Assembly (NCBI RefSeq): GCF_030272615.1
Contig: NW_026728908.1
Span: 372,001 to 436,000 of the forward strand
Length of the DNA stretch: 64,000 nucleotides
Source: Cryptomeria japonica
Taxonomy: Eukaryota > Streptophyta > Pinopsida > Cupressales > Cupressaceae
Reading direction: 5' to 3'
The translations under genes and the position numbers were made by a program. Below, piece after piece: positions 32,190-44,459 of the stretch. The notes beneath the pieces were generated by a model, which saw nothing but the letters and a program-made list of their open reading frames with translations, had not been told where the DNA came from and made no database searches. How positions within the stretch are numbered: the first letter of the stretch is position 1; each line of letters opens with the position of its first letter.

Positions 32190-34634
32190 TGGGGAATAAA
32201 GGACTAGATCAAGGTTGGATGATCGTAAAAGGGACGATAAGATGAAAGGTTATACAAAACGTAGTCAACAACAATCCGTTGATGTTCAAGATCAACATGA
32301 TGAAGTTCAAGAAACATCTACTCAAGTACGAGATGAATTTTTTTTTCTAGTATGAAAAATTTGATGGAAATGGATGAAGATATGATACCTGAAAGCACAT
32401 TAAAATTGCAGTGTAAGAATTGTGGGATGATTATTTTAAAAATAAGTCTATTATTGGAAGAGCACAATTATTTGCTAAGTTATTTAGGAAAAGGGAAATG
32501 AAACTTGTTTTGGAGTTGTTGGGTGTTGGTAATAAGAAAAGTTCTCCTGATACATTATTAAAAGAAACTATAATTGAAAATTTGCAAGAAGCATTGAATT
32601 GTATTGACAACACAAGTCGAGGTGTTGATTTAAGTGTTGCACGTAGAGCATTGATGACTATGATTACTAGTAAGAAATTGACTCGTAGAAATTAAGTTAA
32701 TGCAATTTCTCAATTAATGTATGTATCTAGAAGAAATGTTCAAAGATACATTAGGAAGAGAAATATGTTGGATGAAAACATTGAAAAGAATTGGGTAAAT
32801 ATTTGTACGGTTCCTAGAAAAGACATAATTTCTGAAGATGTAAAAAGACAGGTCATTGATTATTGGACCAACCAATCTCGTGTTTCTTCCAATAGAAGGG
32901 ACACTATACAGATGATAGATGAAGATGGTAAAAAGATTACACATCCAAACATTTCTTAAATACAACACAAAGTGAATTGTTTGAAGCATTCAAGCAATAA
33001 TTTTCAGATGTAAAGATTTGTCAAAGGATGTTTGAGAGATTGCATCCTTTCTTTGTATGCATAAATAAGGTACGTGAAACTTGTTGTTGTCAAAATCATG
33101 TTGAATTTCATCTACACTTGCAGTCATATAAGAAGTTCATGGCAACAATTAATCCAAATCTAGTCATTCCTACAAGTACAACCCAATTTGTGAAGTCTAT
33201 TTTATGTGATAAATTAGAAGATTCAGATGAATTCAAAATATAATGTATAAAAGGTGAATGCAATGATTGTGGATTTTTGAGTAAGTTTGTGTTGCAAAAT
33301 GAGAATATTGATATTCATGCATTAGTTATATGGAAGAGATTTGAATATGAGACATACCAAAGTAAGTCAGGAACTGAATCCAAAAAAACTATGTTGAAAG
33401 AGAGTGAATTGCCCTACATTCAGTTTATAGATAGATTTCATAATATGATATATCCACATATCCAACATTGTCATGGTGCAAGATGGCGGCTAAACAGTTT
33501 CGTGATTCAAAGAATTGTTTTCCACCAAGTTGTATTCTTTCAATTGTAGATTTCTCCGAGAACTATACATTTAGTCCTCACACATAAATTCAAAGTCAAT
33601 ATTATCATTCCGATCAAGTTGAAATATTTGTACAAGTTTGCTATAGACATGCACAATTTCATTTGGATGGTATAGAGAGTACTGAAAATGAACGCATTAT
33701 CATCAAAGAGGTTCATTTCTATATCAGTGATGATACGTGTCATGATAGGAGCTATGTAGCACATTGTTTTGGAATGTTTCTTGAAGATATTAAAGATTGT
33801 GGGATAGAATGTACACAACATTGGATTTGATCAGATGGATGTGCCGGTAAGTAAATTAGATTTGAAATTGATTATAAGTTGATTTTTTTCTTATATATGA
33901 TTTGATTGTATATAATAGGTCAAAAGTTTATATATATATTGTTAGAGAAATTTATGTCTGCAAAAGCTTTTAATTGGTTATCCCTACAACATGCTCAACG
34001 TAGCATAAAGTTTTTGTGGAACTTCTTTGAGAGTGGACATGGAAAAGGAAAGCATGATGGAGCAAGAGCATGTGTGAAGCGTGCACTTCACCAACATGAA
34101 CTTGTAGGTAAATTCTCTTCATATTTGTGTACAGTTTTAATTCTCTTCAAATTAATTTAAATATATATGTATGTATGTATGCATGTATATATATATGTAT
34201 GTACATGGGTTGTCCAATTTTCTAAAGTGAGAGCTTCTGTATAGGTAACACCATACATAATTCTAATGATATTATTGAATGGTGCAAAAATCATTTTGTT
34301 GGTCGTGATACAACTTACAACAAGCATTATTTTTGGGAAGTTAAAGGTATATATATTAAAATATTCTTAAACATTCAAGTGTTCTTGAATCATTTTTAAA
34401 ATTTGTGTGTGTGTGTGTATTTATATACATGCATATGTGTGAAATGAACTAAAATGGACTAAATAATTTGTATTATCAGATATTGATCGATCGAATCCTT
34501 ATAATTGTTGATCAATTAATGGTATTAGAAGTTTTCATCAAGTCATGACTATGGGATTTAGCAAGCCTCGTGTTATTCTTGCAAGAGGAAAATCATGCTT
34601 TTGTGTACCAGATTATATGTACCAGGAGCTTTAA
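32190..34634 (+). pseudogene. Spliced DDE-transposase-like gene, at least four exons, decayed
   Basis: Exons: about 32190-33846, 33919-34107, 34245-34346, 34480-34634. All three introns (72, 137 and 133 bases) begin gtaagt, gtaaat or gtatat, end in ag and split a codon after its first base, and the protein reads through each join. Motifs in order: YFKNKSIIGRAQLFAKL (about 32430), YWTNQSRVSSNRRD (about 32860), a Cys/His cluster TCCCQNH (33080), GECNDCG (33252), IVDFSENY (33543), HFYISDD (33714), SDGCAG (33828, across intron 1), FFESGHGKGKHDGA (34022), ARGKSCFCVP (34580). The Asp in VDFSENY, the Asp in SDGCAG and an acidic residue in the GHGKG block could be a DDE/D triad of an RNase H-like transposase. 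Frameshifts near 32965 and 33485 and four or five stops disable it. I recall similar blocks only from uncharacterised eukaryotic proteins. Confidence 0.66.
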
Positions 34635-34751
34635 GTTCACTTGTCATGTTTGAACAAGTAAATTATATTAAAGATAGGGAGGATCCAGATTATATGTACC
34701 GGGAGCTTTAAGTTCACTTGTCATGTTTGAACAAGTAAATTATATTAGATA
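34618..34751 (+). repeat. 67-bp tandem duplication at the gene end
   Basis: Units 34618-34684 and 34685-34751, nearly identical, starting ccagattatatgtacc. The first holds the stop codon of the transposase-like gene. The original C-terminus may have been altered by this duplication. Confidence 0.85.
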
Positions 34752-35244
34752 GGTCTTATTTTGATAAACTCATATATATTTAGATATTTCTAGACATGTG
34801 TTTACATTTGGATAACGTGTGGAAATTTAGTTTTGTTGATGTGTCTATTTTACATTTTATACGTTGATTTTACATGTTTTATTCTTAAATTTAATATTTT
34901 GTGTCTATGCATTGAACATGTATGTTTGATTTTTATTTTTATTTTTATTTATGTGTATGGATTCATTTCATTACATGTTGTCTTAAGGGGTCATTTAAAC
35001 ACATGTATGGATTCATTTATATGTGTACACATGCATGGATTCATTTTATTCATCTATGTATTCATTTAATTTATATTTACATATGTATAGTTTCATTTAA
35101 TTATGTTGTATATATAGTTACGCATGTATATATAGTTACACAGGTAGCTTGAATTTTCAATGTGTGAATCACCTATTAAATCATCTTTAAATGTATGTAT
35201 ACATGTATCGATTCATTTATAGATATGCATGATCCAAGAGATCA

Positions 35245-35246
<2 letters not shown>

Positions 35247-35335
<89 letters not shown>
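35247..35335. repeat. (TA)n microsatellite, about 44 units
   Basis: Pure alternating TA run of 89 bases in the centre of the candidate transposon. Confidence 0.95.
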
Positions 35336-35340
<5 letters not shown>

Positions 35341-36015
35341 CTTAAGGGGTCTTAAGGGGATATTTGTGTCATGGATTCATTTAAATTTTTACACATGCAT
35401 GGATTCATTTTATTCATCTATGTATTCATTTAATTTATATTTACACATGTATGGTTTCATTTAATTATGTTGTATGGATTCATTTAATTATGTTGTCCTA
35501 AGGTGTTTTAAGTGGTATTAAGGGGATTTAAGGGGATATTTGTGTCATGAATATAAGTTCATTAAATTTTTGAAGTAAGTTCATTAAACATACATAAACA
35601 CTTAACTAAAATGAACAACTAAATTAAATTTTAATGACTAAATTTGTATGCTTAAGGGGATTTAACTAAAATGAACAACTAAATTAAATTTGAATCTAAT
35701 TATGTTGTCTTAAGGTGTTTAAAGTGGTCTTAAGGGGATTTAAGGGGATATTTGCATCATGGATTATTTTAGATTTTTACACATGCATATAAGTTCATTA
35801 AATTTAAATATATAGATATAAGTTCATTAAATTTTTGAATTAAGTTCATTAAACATACATAATCACTTAACTTTCAAAAACATGCAAAGTCTAGTATGAA
35901 ATGTAGATTCCTAACACATATATGTATGTCTATCTATCACATACAATTAACTAGAACACTTAACTAAATTCAAATGACTATCTATCATTTAAACACTTAA
36001 CTTTCAAAAACGTAA

Positions 36016-36016
<1 letters not shown>

Positions 36017-36054
<38 letters not shown>
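36017..36054. repeat. (AT)n microsatellite
   Basis: Pure AT run of 38 bases. Confidence 0.95.
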
Positions 36055-36058
<4 letters not shown>

Positions 36059-36299
36059 ATGTAAAGTAGTATGAAATGTAGATCTATATAACACATACAC
36101 ATATATGTATATCTATCGCATGTACACATGTATTAAATGTCTAGTACACATACACACATGAAATATGGAAAATAAATATCTAGTACACATACACATATGA
36201 AATGTGTAGTACACATGTTTGAAATTGTATAGTACACATGTACAAATATGAAATGTCTATAAAATGTGTACACAAGAACATATATAAACAATGGGTCAC

Positions 36300-37620
<1,321 letters not shown>

Positions 37621-37737
37621 TTCAAAAAATACAATCCAATATATAATTAATTTAATCTATGCAGTTCATGTGTACAATCAAGTAGCTATATAAAATTTCT
37701 AAATTAAAATTCGTAAATTATATATTATAATTCATAC

Positions 37738-39073
37738 CTCTCCTGCAACATGTAAGGCTCGTCTGATTCTGTTGATGTCAGAATCATGCAAGGATCCCAT
37801 TGCAACATGATCCCCCTCACTGTCTGGCTCCATAAGCATGGTAGTGAACATCCCCAGAAATCCAGTACCAAGTACTGTGGCTCGATCAACTGATGTATAA
37901 ATAGGAGGAGGTGTATTCTGACCAACTGTTGTATGTTGGGGCGGGGCAGTAGGATGTGCAACAATAGTAGGCTGAGAATTTGTATGCTCACAACCACGGC
38001 TAGAAGCACCCGGTCTACCAAGTACACACCTAACAAACGATGGGGCCTCCTCTAGTGGGATACCATGCTCCATAGCAATGACCTGATATGAATCCAAGAG
38101 ATCATTGGATAAGCATGCACTCATCTGCCATAAATGATCTATGTCATGCATGCGTCCAGCATCCATCGGTGATGGTATGTCTACTCAAACATATGGATCA
38201 TCACTCGTTGATGTATCATGAGCTCCATGAATGCTAGTATGAGAGCGCAACAAATATCTACCCACCTGATTTGATGTCATCTCATCCACCTGTGTGGCTA
38301 TAGCAGCAATACTGGAAAAGATGGACTATCGAGTGTCATCTGGTACGCTATTTGCATCATGTGCTAGGTCCACACTCTTGGGAAGAACCACAAGGTTTGG
38401 ACCAATCAATACCCACTTATTAAATGGCGGGGGTGCACCTAGTCATCTAAACTTATCTGAAAATTTGCCCTTCCCTTGCCCAACATGTTTCGGAAAATCG
38501 GTGTAGTCAACATCATCCAACAAATGAAACTCTGCAAACAATTGTTTGCAGAAATAAAGGGGCAACTCATCCTTTTGGGGCCACCTATAATGAGTCGCTA
38601 ACCATCTAGGATAGATAAAAGGTGCTACTAGTGCATATGTGCACCTAGTAGGCATATAACCCTTCACCCTACCAATGGCCTGATAATGAGGAAACATGGT
38701 TTTCACATTAGCTGTGGAAACCCTCATTCAATGTGTCCCATTTCACCGTACCACGTACACTGCGTGAAAGGGATCTATAGAACTCCTCTACGTTGACCTT
38801 GTCATATGGATTATAATTGTCAATGAGGTCAATCATATGAAGTAGCTCCTGTTTAATTATCTCACCCCTTTGCTTATTTGTTTGATCACGCATGTTTCCC
38901 AATGTGATATTTAAATGATCTAGGGCACGTTGGAGTGCCTCTGTTGTCTGATTGTAGAGTTGTTGTCTCTCTTGTGGAGTTGTGGCAGACCTATGTGACG
39001 TCTGCTCACTCCTAGGAGGATGAACACTAGGCTCAGAACTACTAGTGTTGTGTGATCCAGGCTCATCAGACAT
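37738..39073 (-). pseudogene. Main exon of the second, minus-strand gene; unknown protein
   Basis: ATG at 39073 opens MSDEPGSHNTSSSEPS, a Ser/Pro-rich start, then a helical segment (RQQLYNQTTEALQRALDHLN) and a globular part (VKGYMPTRCTYALVAP, WPQKDELPLYFCKQL, DVDYTDFPKHVGQG). The frame shifts once near 38715 and then holds to 37738 with three stops (about 38443, 38325, 38187). It ends HVAGE at a splice donor, GAG followed by gtatgaatt. About 445 codons are preserved. No transposase or zinc motif is seen. By analogy with two-gene DNA transposons (Harbinger, CACTA) it could be an accessory DNA-binding protein; that is inference. Confidence 0.5.
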
Positions 39074-39087
39074 GATGTGAGTGGGTA

Positions 39088-39089
<2 letters not shown>

Positions 39090-39148
<59 letters not shown>
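39090..39148. repeat. (TA)n microsatellite upstream of the minus-strand ATG
   Basis: 59 bases of alternating TA with one interruption, starting 17 bases upstream of the ATG at 39073. Confidence 0.95.
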
Positions 39149-39564
39149 GCACATGTGCATGTATGTAGTACACATTACAATAATTATAAAAGTATACATA
39201 CATTTAAATCATTTTAAACATGTAAATTAAAAAAATTAGATATACAAAAAAGAAATTTAAACGTCATAAATACATACAAGTTAAAATTATCTATATAAAG
39301 ACAAATTTAAGATAAATTTCTAGATCTATGAACAAAAGAAATTTAAACAACAACTACAAATTTAATTTTAAATTTCAATATATGTCTAATTTACAATTAC
39401 ATTTATTTGCATATACAATAATTAATTTGAAAATTAGTCAAATTAAGTCAAAATAATTTACAATTACAATTAGTCAAATTCACACAAATTAAGTCAAATA
39501 AATTTACAATTAAGTCAAATTAAGTCAAATTAATTTACAATTGCATTTAATTAATTTCTACATA
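39149..39564. other. AT-rich spacer, nothing recognised
   Basis: Contains short local repeats of aagtcaaatt. Its last part, ttaatttacaattgcat at about 39529, recurs at 41581 directly before the second block of the satellite. Confidence 0.4.
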
Positions 39565-40562
39565 TGTCTTATATGGTCATAATAGGTCCTAAGGGGTGCA
39601 CATGTGTCATAAGGGGCCTTGTGTGGTCCTAAGGGGTCACCCATGTGTTAGAACACATGCGTGACCCCTTGGGACCACATAAGACCCCTTTCGACACCAT
39701 TTTGTCTTATATGGTCCTAATAGGTCCTAAGGGGTGCACATGTGTCGTAAGGGGCCTTATGTGGTCCTAAGGGGCCACCCATGTGTTAGAACACATCCGT
39801 GACCCCTTAGGACCACGTAAGACCCCTTGCAACACCATTTGGTCTTATGTGGTTGTAATAGGTCCTAAGGGGTGCATATGTGTCATAAGGGGCCTTGTGT
39901 GGTCCTAAGGGATCACCCATGTGTTAGAACACATGTGTGATCCCTTAGGACCACAGAAGACCCCTTTCGACACCATTTGGTCTTATGTGGTCGTAATAGG
40001 TCCTAAGGGGTGCACATGTGTCGTAAGGGGCCTTGTCTGGTCCTTAGGGGTCACCCATGTGTTAGAACACATGCATGACCCCTTAGGACCACATAAGAGC
40101 CCTTGTGACACCATTTGGTCTTATGTGGTCGTAATAGGTCCTAAGGGGTGCACATGTGTCGTAAGGGGCCTTGTGTGGTCCTAAGGGGTCACCCATGTGT
40201 TAGAACACAAGTGTGACCCCTTAGGACCACATAAGACCCCTCACGACACCATTTGGTCTTATGTGGTCGTAATAGGTCCTAAGCGGTGCACATGTATCGT
40301 AAGGGGCCTTGTGTGGTCCTAAGGGGTCATCCATGTGTTAGAACACATGCCTGGCCCCTTAGGACCACATAAGACCCCTTGCGACACCATTTGGTCTTAT
40401 GTGTCTGTAATAGGTCCTAAGGGGTGCACATATGTCGTAAGGGGCCTTGTGTGGTCCTAAGGGGTCACACATGTATTAGAACACATGTGTGACCCCTTAG
40501 GACCACATAAAACCCCCTACGACACCATTTGGTCTTATGTGGTCCTAATAGGTCCTAAGGGG
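39565..40562. repeat. 138-bp hairpin satellite, first block
   Basis: Head-to-tail units with starts at 39841, 39979, 40117 and 40255 give an exact 138-base period. Each unit contains ggtcctaaggggtcac(c/a)c, atgtgtt, the loop ag, and the inverse aacacatgtgtgaccccttaggacc, a 25-bp stem with about one mismatch that extends with more mismatches to about 39 bp. Seven to eight units lie here. The last one is split by the solo LTR. Confidence 0.93.
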
Positions 40563-40567
40563 TGCAC
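40563..40567 (+). repeat. Target duplication tgcac (partner 41381-41385)
   Basis: tgcac borders the solo LTR on both sides. It belongs to the satellite unit (ggggtgcacatgtg). Confidence 0.88.
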
Positions 40568-41380
40568 TGTTAGGATTCCCAAAGATACTGAGAGGGGGGG
40601 TGAATCAGTATCTGACCAGTAATAATATTTTCTTAACTTATAACATGAAAAGCATATTAAAACTATGTATCGGTAAACCAGAAATAATGCAGCAAATAAG
40701 AATAACAACCACACCATGAAAAGCACACCATAACACAATATTTTAACAAGGAAACCCGGTGTGGGAAAAACCTCAGTGGGATTGTGACCCACAATATTCA
40801 CTTATTGGTCAATAAGAGAATATTATTGCTACAATAGGGACCTACACATGTAGGAAGGCCAAGTGCCTAGAGCTCACTACTCAATTACAAAAGAAGTCAC
40901 ACTGACTTACAAAAATGGATTATACAAATCCAATGTCTTGTACTGCTTCAGATTAGCATTTTCTATGCCAGATTCAGTACCGGTTTAAGCTCTGCTATAT
41001 ACATTAACCCTTATCCAATAATTCGCATATTAGGTCTGCTACCTTCTATTCACATTTCACATCATATCATATCATATCATATCATATCATATCCTAAATG
41101 ATCTACAATGATTTCATACATATATGAGTCATATTAGAATCCACCATGTCGGCTTACAAAGGATTTTACAATTAATTATAAAATACATTAATACAAAATT
41201 GTTGTCAGCCAGGGTGCTGGTAATCTTCCTTTTCGGTGTTGGTGTTTTGTATGTCGGTGTAGAGTCTGTCGGTGCTAGTGCCGGTGTCTGCCTGCCGGTA
41301 TCACATGATTGTAAGGTTGCCATCAATGACAATAACTTCAATCACCTACAATGTCTCATTGGAGTGTGCATTTTCCAACA
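40568..41380 (-). mobile_element. Copia-like solo LTR, 813 bp, inserted in the satellite
   Basis: Plus-strand ends TGTTAGGATTCCC and TTTCCAACA with a 5-bp duplication. Orientation is minus, judged from the shared words with 28179-29230 (gattcaccccccc, ttgtcattgatggcaac after reversal). No internal domain remains. It contains an (ATATC)n run at about 41060-41093. The 5' part of the split satellite unit ends at 40567 and its 3' part resumes at 41386. Confidence 0.9.
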
Positions 41381-43075
41381 TGCACATGTGTTGTAAGGGA
41401 CCTTGTGTGGTCCTAAGGGGTCACCCATGTGTTAGAAAACATGTGTGACCCCTTAGGACTACATAAGACCCATTTCGATACCATTTGGTCTTATGTGGTC
41501 CTAATAGGTCCTAAGGGGTGCATATGTGTCGTAAGGGGCCTTGTGTGGTCCTAAGGGGCATTGTGTGGTCCTAAGGGGTCTTAATTTACAATTGCATATA
41601 CAGTTTAATTAATTTCAACATATGTCTTATATGGTCGTAATAGGTCCTAAGGGGTGTAGATGTGTTGTAAGGGGCCTTGTGTGGTCCTAAAGGGTCACCC
41701 ATGTGTTAGAACACATGTGTGACCCCTTAGGACCACATAAGACCCCTTGCGACACCATTTGGTCTTATGTGGTCCTAATAGGTCCTAAGGGGTGCAGATG
41801 TGTCATAAGGGGCCTTGTGTGGTCCTAAGGGGTCACCCATGTGTTAGAACATAGGCGTGACCCCTTAGGACCACATAAGACCCCTTTCCACACCATTTGG
41901 TCTTATGTGGTCGTAATAGGTCATAAGGGATGCAGATGTGTTGTAAGGGGCCTTGTGTGGTCCTAAGGGGTCACCCATGTGTTAGAACACATGTGTGACA
42001 CATGGGTGACCCCTTAAGACCACATAAGACCCCTTTCAACACCATTTGGTCTTATGTGGTCGTAATAGGTCCTAAGGGGCACACATGTGTTGTAAGGGGC
42101 CTTGTGTGGTCCTAAGGGGCCACCCATGTGTTATAACAAATGTGTGACCCCTTAGGACTACAAAAGACCCCTTGTGACACCATTTTCTCTTATGTGGTCG
42201 TAATAGGTCCTAAGGGTTATAGATGTGTCGTAAGGGGCCTTGTGTGGTCCTAAGGGGTCACCCATGTGTTAGAACACATGTGTGACCCCTTAGGACCACA
42301 TAAGACCCCTTGCGACACCAATTGGTCTTATGTGGTCCTAATAGGTCCTAAGGGGTGCACATGAGTCATAAGGGGTCATGTGTGATCCTAAGGGGTCACC
42401 CATGTGTTAGAACACATGTGTGACCCCTTAGGACCACATAAGACCCCTTTCAACACCATTTGGTCTTTTGTGGTCCTAATAGGTCCTAAGGGGTGCAGAT
42501 GTGTCGTAAGGGGCCTTGTGTGGCCCTAAGGGGTCACCCATGTGTTAGAACACATGTGTGACCCCTTAGGACCACATAAGACCCCTTTCAACACCATTTG
42601 GTCTTATGTGGTCCTAATAGGTCCTAAGGGGTGCAGATATGTTGTAAGGGGCCTTATATGGTCCTAAGGGGTCACCCATGTGTTAGAACACATGCGTGAC
42701 CCCTTAGGACCACATAAGACCCATTGCGACACCATTTGGTCTTATGTGGTCCTAATGGGTCCTAAGGGGTGCACGTGTCGTAAGGGGCCTTGTGTGGTCC
42801 TAAGGGGTCACCCATGTGTTAGAACACATGTGTGACCCCTTAGGACCACATAAGACCCCTTCCGACACCATTTGGTCTTATGTGGTCCTAATAGGTCCTA
42901 AGGCGTGCAAATGTTTCGTAAGGGGCTTTGTGTGGTCCTAAGGGGTCACCCATGTGTGACCCCTTAGGACCACATAAGACCCCTTGTGACACCATTTGGT
43001 CTTATGTGGTCCTAATAGGTCCTAAGGGGTGCACATGTGTCGTAAGGGGCCTTGTGTGGTCCTAAGGGGTCATAT
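41381..43075. repeat. 138-bp hairpin satellite, second block
   Basis: Same unit and orientation as 39565-40562. At 41581-41630 the pre-array sequence (ttaatttacaattgcat, then aatttcaacatatgtctta) reappears, so a whole array start was duplicated. Eleven to twelve units follow. One (about 41985-42015) has an inner duplication of gtgtgacacatggg, and the final ones are shortened. Unit-to-unit identity is high, with the hairpin stem the best conserved part. Confidence 0.92.
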
Positions 43076-43109
43076 AAAATTATTATATACACCTTAGGAT
43101 GTATACATA

Positions 43110-43310
43110 CACATACATGCATACACCTCAGGACATGCTATCAGGGGTCGTGTGTGGTCATGAGGGGTCACACATGTGTTCACCTCAGGACATGCTATCA
43201 GGGGTCGTGTGTGGTCCTGAGGGGTCACACATGTGTTCTAACACGTTTGTGACTCCTCAGGACCACACACGACCCCTGATAGCATGTCCTGAGGTGTATG
43301 TATTTCCTAA
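43110..43310. repeat. Diverged hairpin related to the satellite
   Basis: cacctcaggacatgctatca, ggggtcgtgtgtggtc and (c/a)tgaggggtcacac occur twice, then inverted, giving a cruciform with an arm of more than 60 bases. The stem words (ggtcctgaggggtcac/gtgactcctcaggacc) are variants of the satellite stem, with cctgagg instead of cctaagg. Confidence 0.85.
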
Positions 43311-43315
43311 GGTGT

Positions 43316-43660
43316 ATATAATTATTTTATGTGTATTTATGTATGTATGTGTATATATTTATGTATGTGTATGTACATGTATGTGTGTGTATGTAGGTAT
43401 GTAGACCTATGTATGTATGTTTATGTATGTATGTGTATGTATTTTTATGTATGATTATGTGTATGTCCTAAGGTGTACATATAATTATTTTATATGTATG
43501 TATGTATGTAGGTAGGTAGGTAGGTATGTATGTTTGTGTATGTATGTGTATGTATGTATGTAGGTTTGTATCTATGTGTATGTATGTATGTATGTATGAA
43601 TGGGTATGTTTGTGTATGTATTTGTATGTATGTGTGTATTTATGTACATGTATGTATTTA
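43316..43660. repeat. Tg/ta-rich simple-sequence tract
   Basis: Imperfect repeats of gtat, gtgt and gtag over about 340 bases, directly after the hairpin. Confidence 0.85.
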
Positions 43661-43861
43661 TTTTCTAATATTCTTAACTAATATGATACAATAAATATAT
43701 AAAAAATATATATTTTTTAAAATCTATTTAAAAAAACTTTAAAAAAACTAATTTGCTATCAAAAAATTAATTTTCTATTAAAAACTATTTAAAGAAAAAA
43801 ACAACATAAATTAATATGATGCAATAAATACATTTAAAAAATAAAATTAAAAGGGACTTAC
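43661..43861. other. AT-rich spacer
   Basis: Poly-A and AAT-rich. Nothing recognised. Confidence 0.4.
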
Positions 43862-43982
43862 CATCGAAACCCTTCTGGTTGGATCTCTGGAAATCTTTTC
43901 GGCCTCCTGCTCAACTCCAAGCCGCTCAATGCAAAATGAGGGGCTTGGGCGGATTTTAGGTTTTATATAGGGCAAGGGGATT
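43862..43982 (-). promoter_or_regulatory. Possible promoter and leader for minus-strand transcription
   Basis: On the minus strand ctatataaaacc (TATA-like, 43970-43980) is followed after about 105 GC-richer bases by an ATG (43862-43864) that is directly followed by gtaagt, a consensus splice donor. This fits a promoter, leader exon and first intron of a minus-strand gene, which could run across the satellite to the exon starting at 39073. I found no clear acceptor before 39073, so the link is unproven. Confidence 0.35.
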
Positions 43983-44134
43983 CTGCCTGGAAACGTTCCG
44001 GTCGGAACCCTTTCGGTCGGAATGTTTCCGGCCGGAAACCCCTTGCCACGCGAGTGCTGCATGGCTGCCAAATTTGTCCGGCTGGAAGTGTTCTGATCAG
44101 AACCCTTCTGGTCGGAACCCTTTCAGCCAGAACA
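43983..44134 (-). repeat. Right subterminal inverted repeat, TTCCG-motif cluster
   Basis: On the minus strand it reads tgttctggctgaaagggttc from 44134, then ccgaccagaagggttctgatc. This aligns with 30822-30866 at 36 of 45 bases. Further copies of the words ttccgaccgaaagggttcc and ggtttccggccggaaac lie inside, down to about 43990, some self-complementary. Confidence 0.55.
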
Positions 44135-44459
44135 TGCATTGTTTTCCTAAAGTGCGACACAAATCCGTACAATCGCCCATATATATTTATTTATTTATTT
44201 ATTTATAATTATTAAAAATACCGATTTCTTAATTGAAATATTTGTTGTGTGATGCTTATCATGAAATAATTTATTTTTTATTTTTATTTAATTTAAATAG
44301 TGTGAATCAAATCAAGGTAAAATAGGAAAACCACTTTATTTACCATATTTATTATAAATAAATAATGAAAAATTAAAATAAAGTAGATATTTCTTTTTCA
44401 ATATAAAGAAATCCAAAAAAAACCTAAAAAATCTATCATTCCTAAAAAATTTGCTCCTA
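44135..44459. other. AT-rich spacer with (TTTA)n
   Basis: A (attt)n run near 44180-44205, then AT-rich DNA without a recognised feature. The right border of the candidate transposon probably lies in its first 100 bases. Confidence 0.4.

Larger units (their letters stand above)
34752..36299. other. Non-coding centre between the two convergent genes, with internal duplications
   Basis: AT-rich. A block with acacatgcatggattcatt followed by tattcatctatg occurs at 35027 and again at 35391 (offset 364). Words ttaaggggat and cttaaggggtc recur at 34982, 35342, 35520, 35655 and 35735; the core aaggggtc is also the key word of the hairpin satellite at 39.6-43 kb. No supported coding sequence. Confidence 0.5.

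Noticed and set aside
35195-35464. Frame coding a long Tyr-Ile repeat
   Set aside because: It is only the translation of the (TA)n microsatellite. The same holds for 37162-37374 and 38708-39199 before its ATG at 39073.
39921-40184. Frame in the satellite with repeated protein segments
   Set aside because: It arises because 138 is divisible by three, so a stop-free unit repeats its frame. Neighbouring units have stops, and no start or codon bias is present.
39565-43075. CRISPR-like array
   Set aside because: Units are 138 bp head-to-tail without unique spacers and lie in a plant-type genome. It is a satellite.
43052-43404. Frames across the cruciform as a Cys-rich repeat protein
   Set aside because: Translation of a palindromic repeat and a gtat-rich tract; no independent coding sign.
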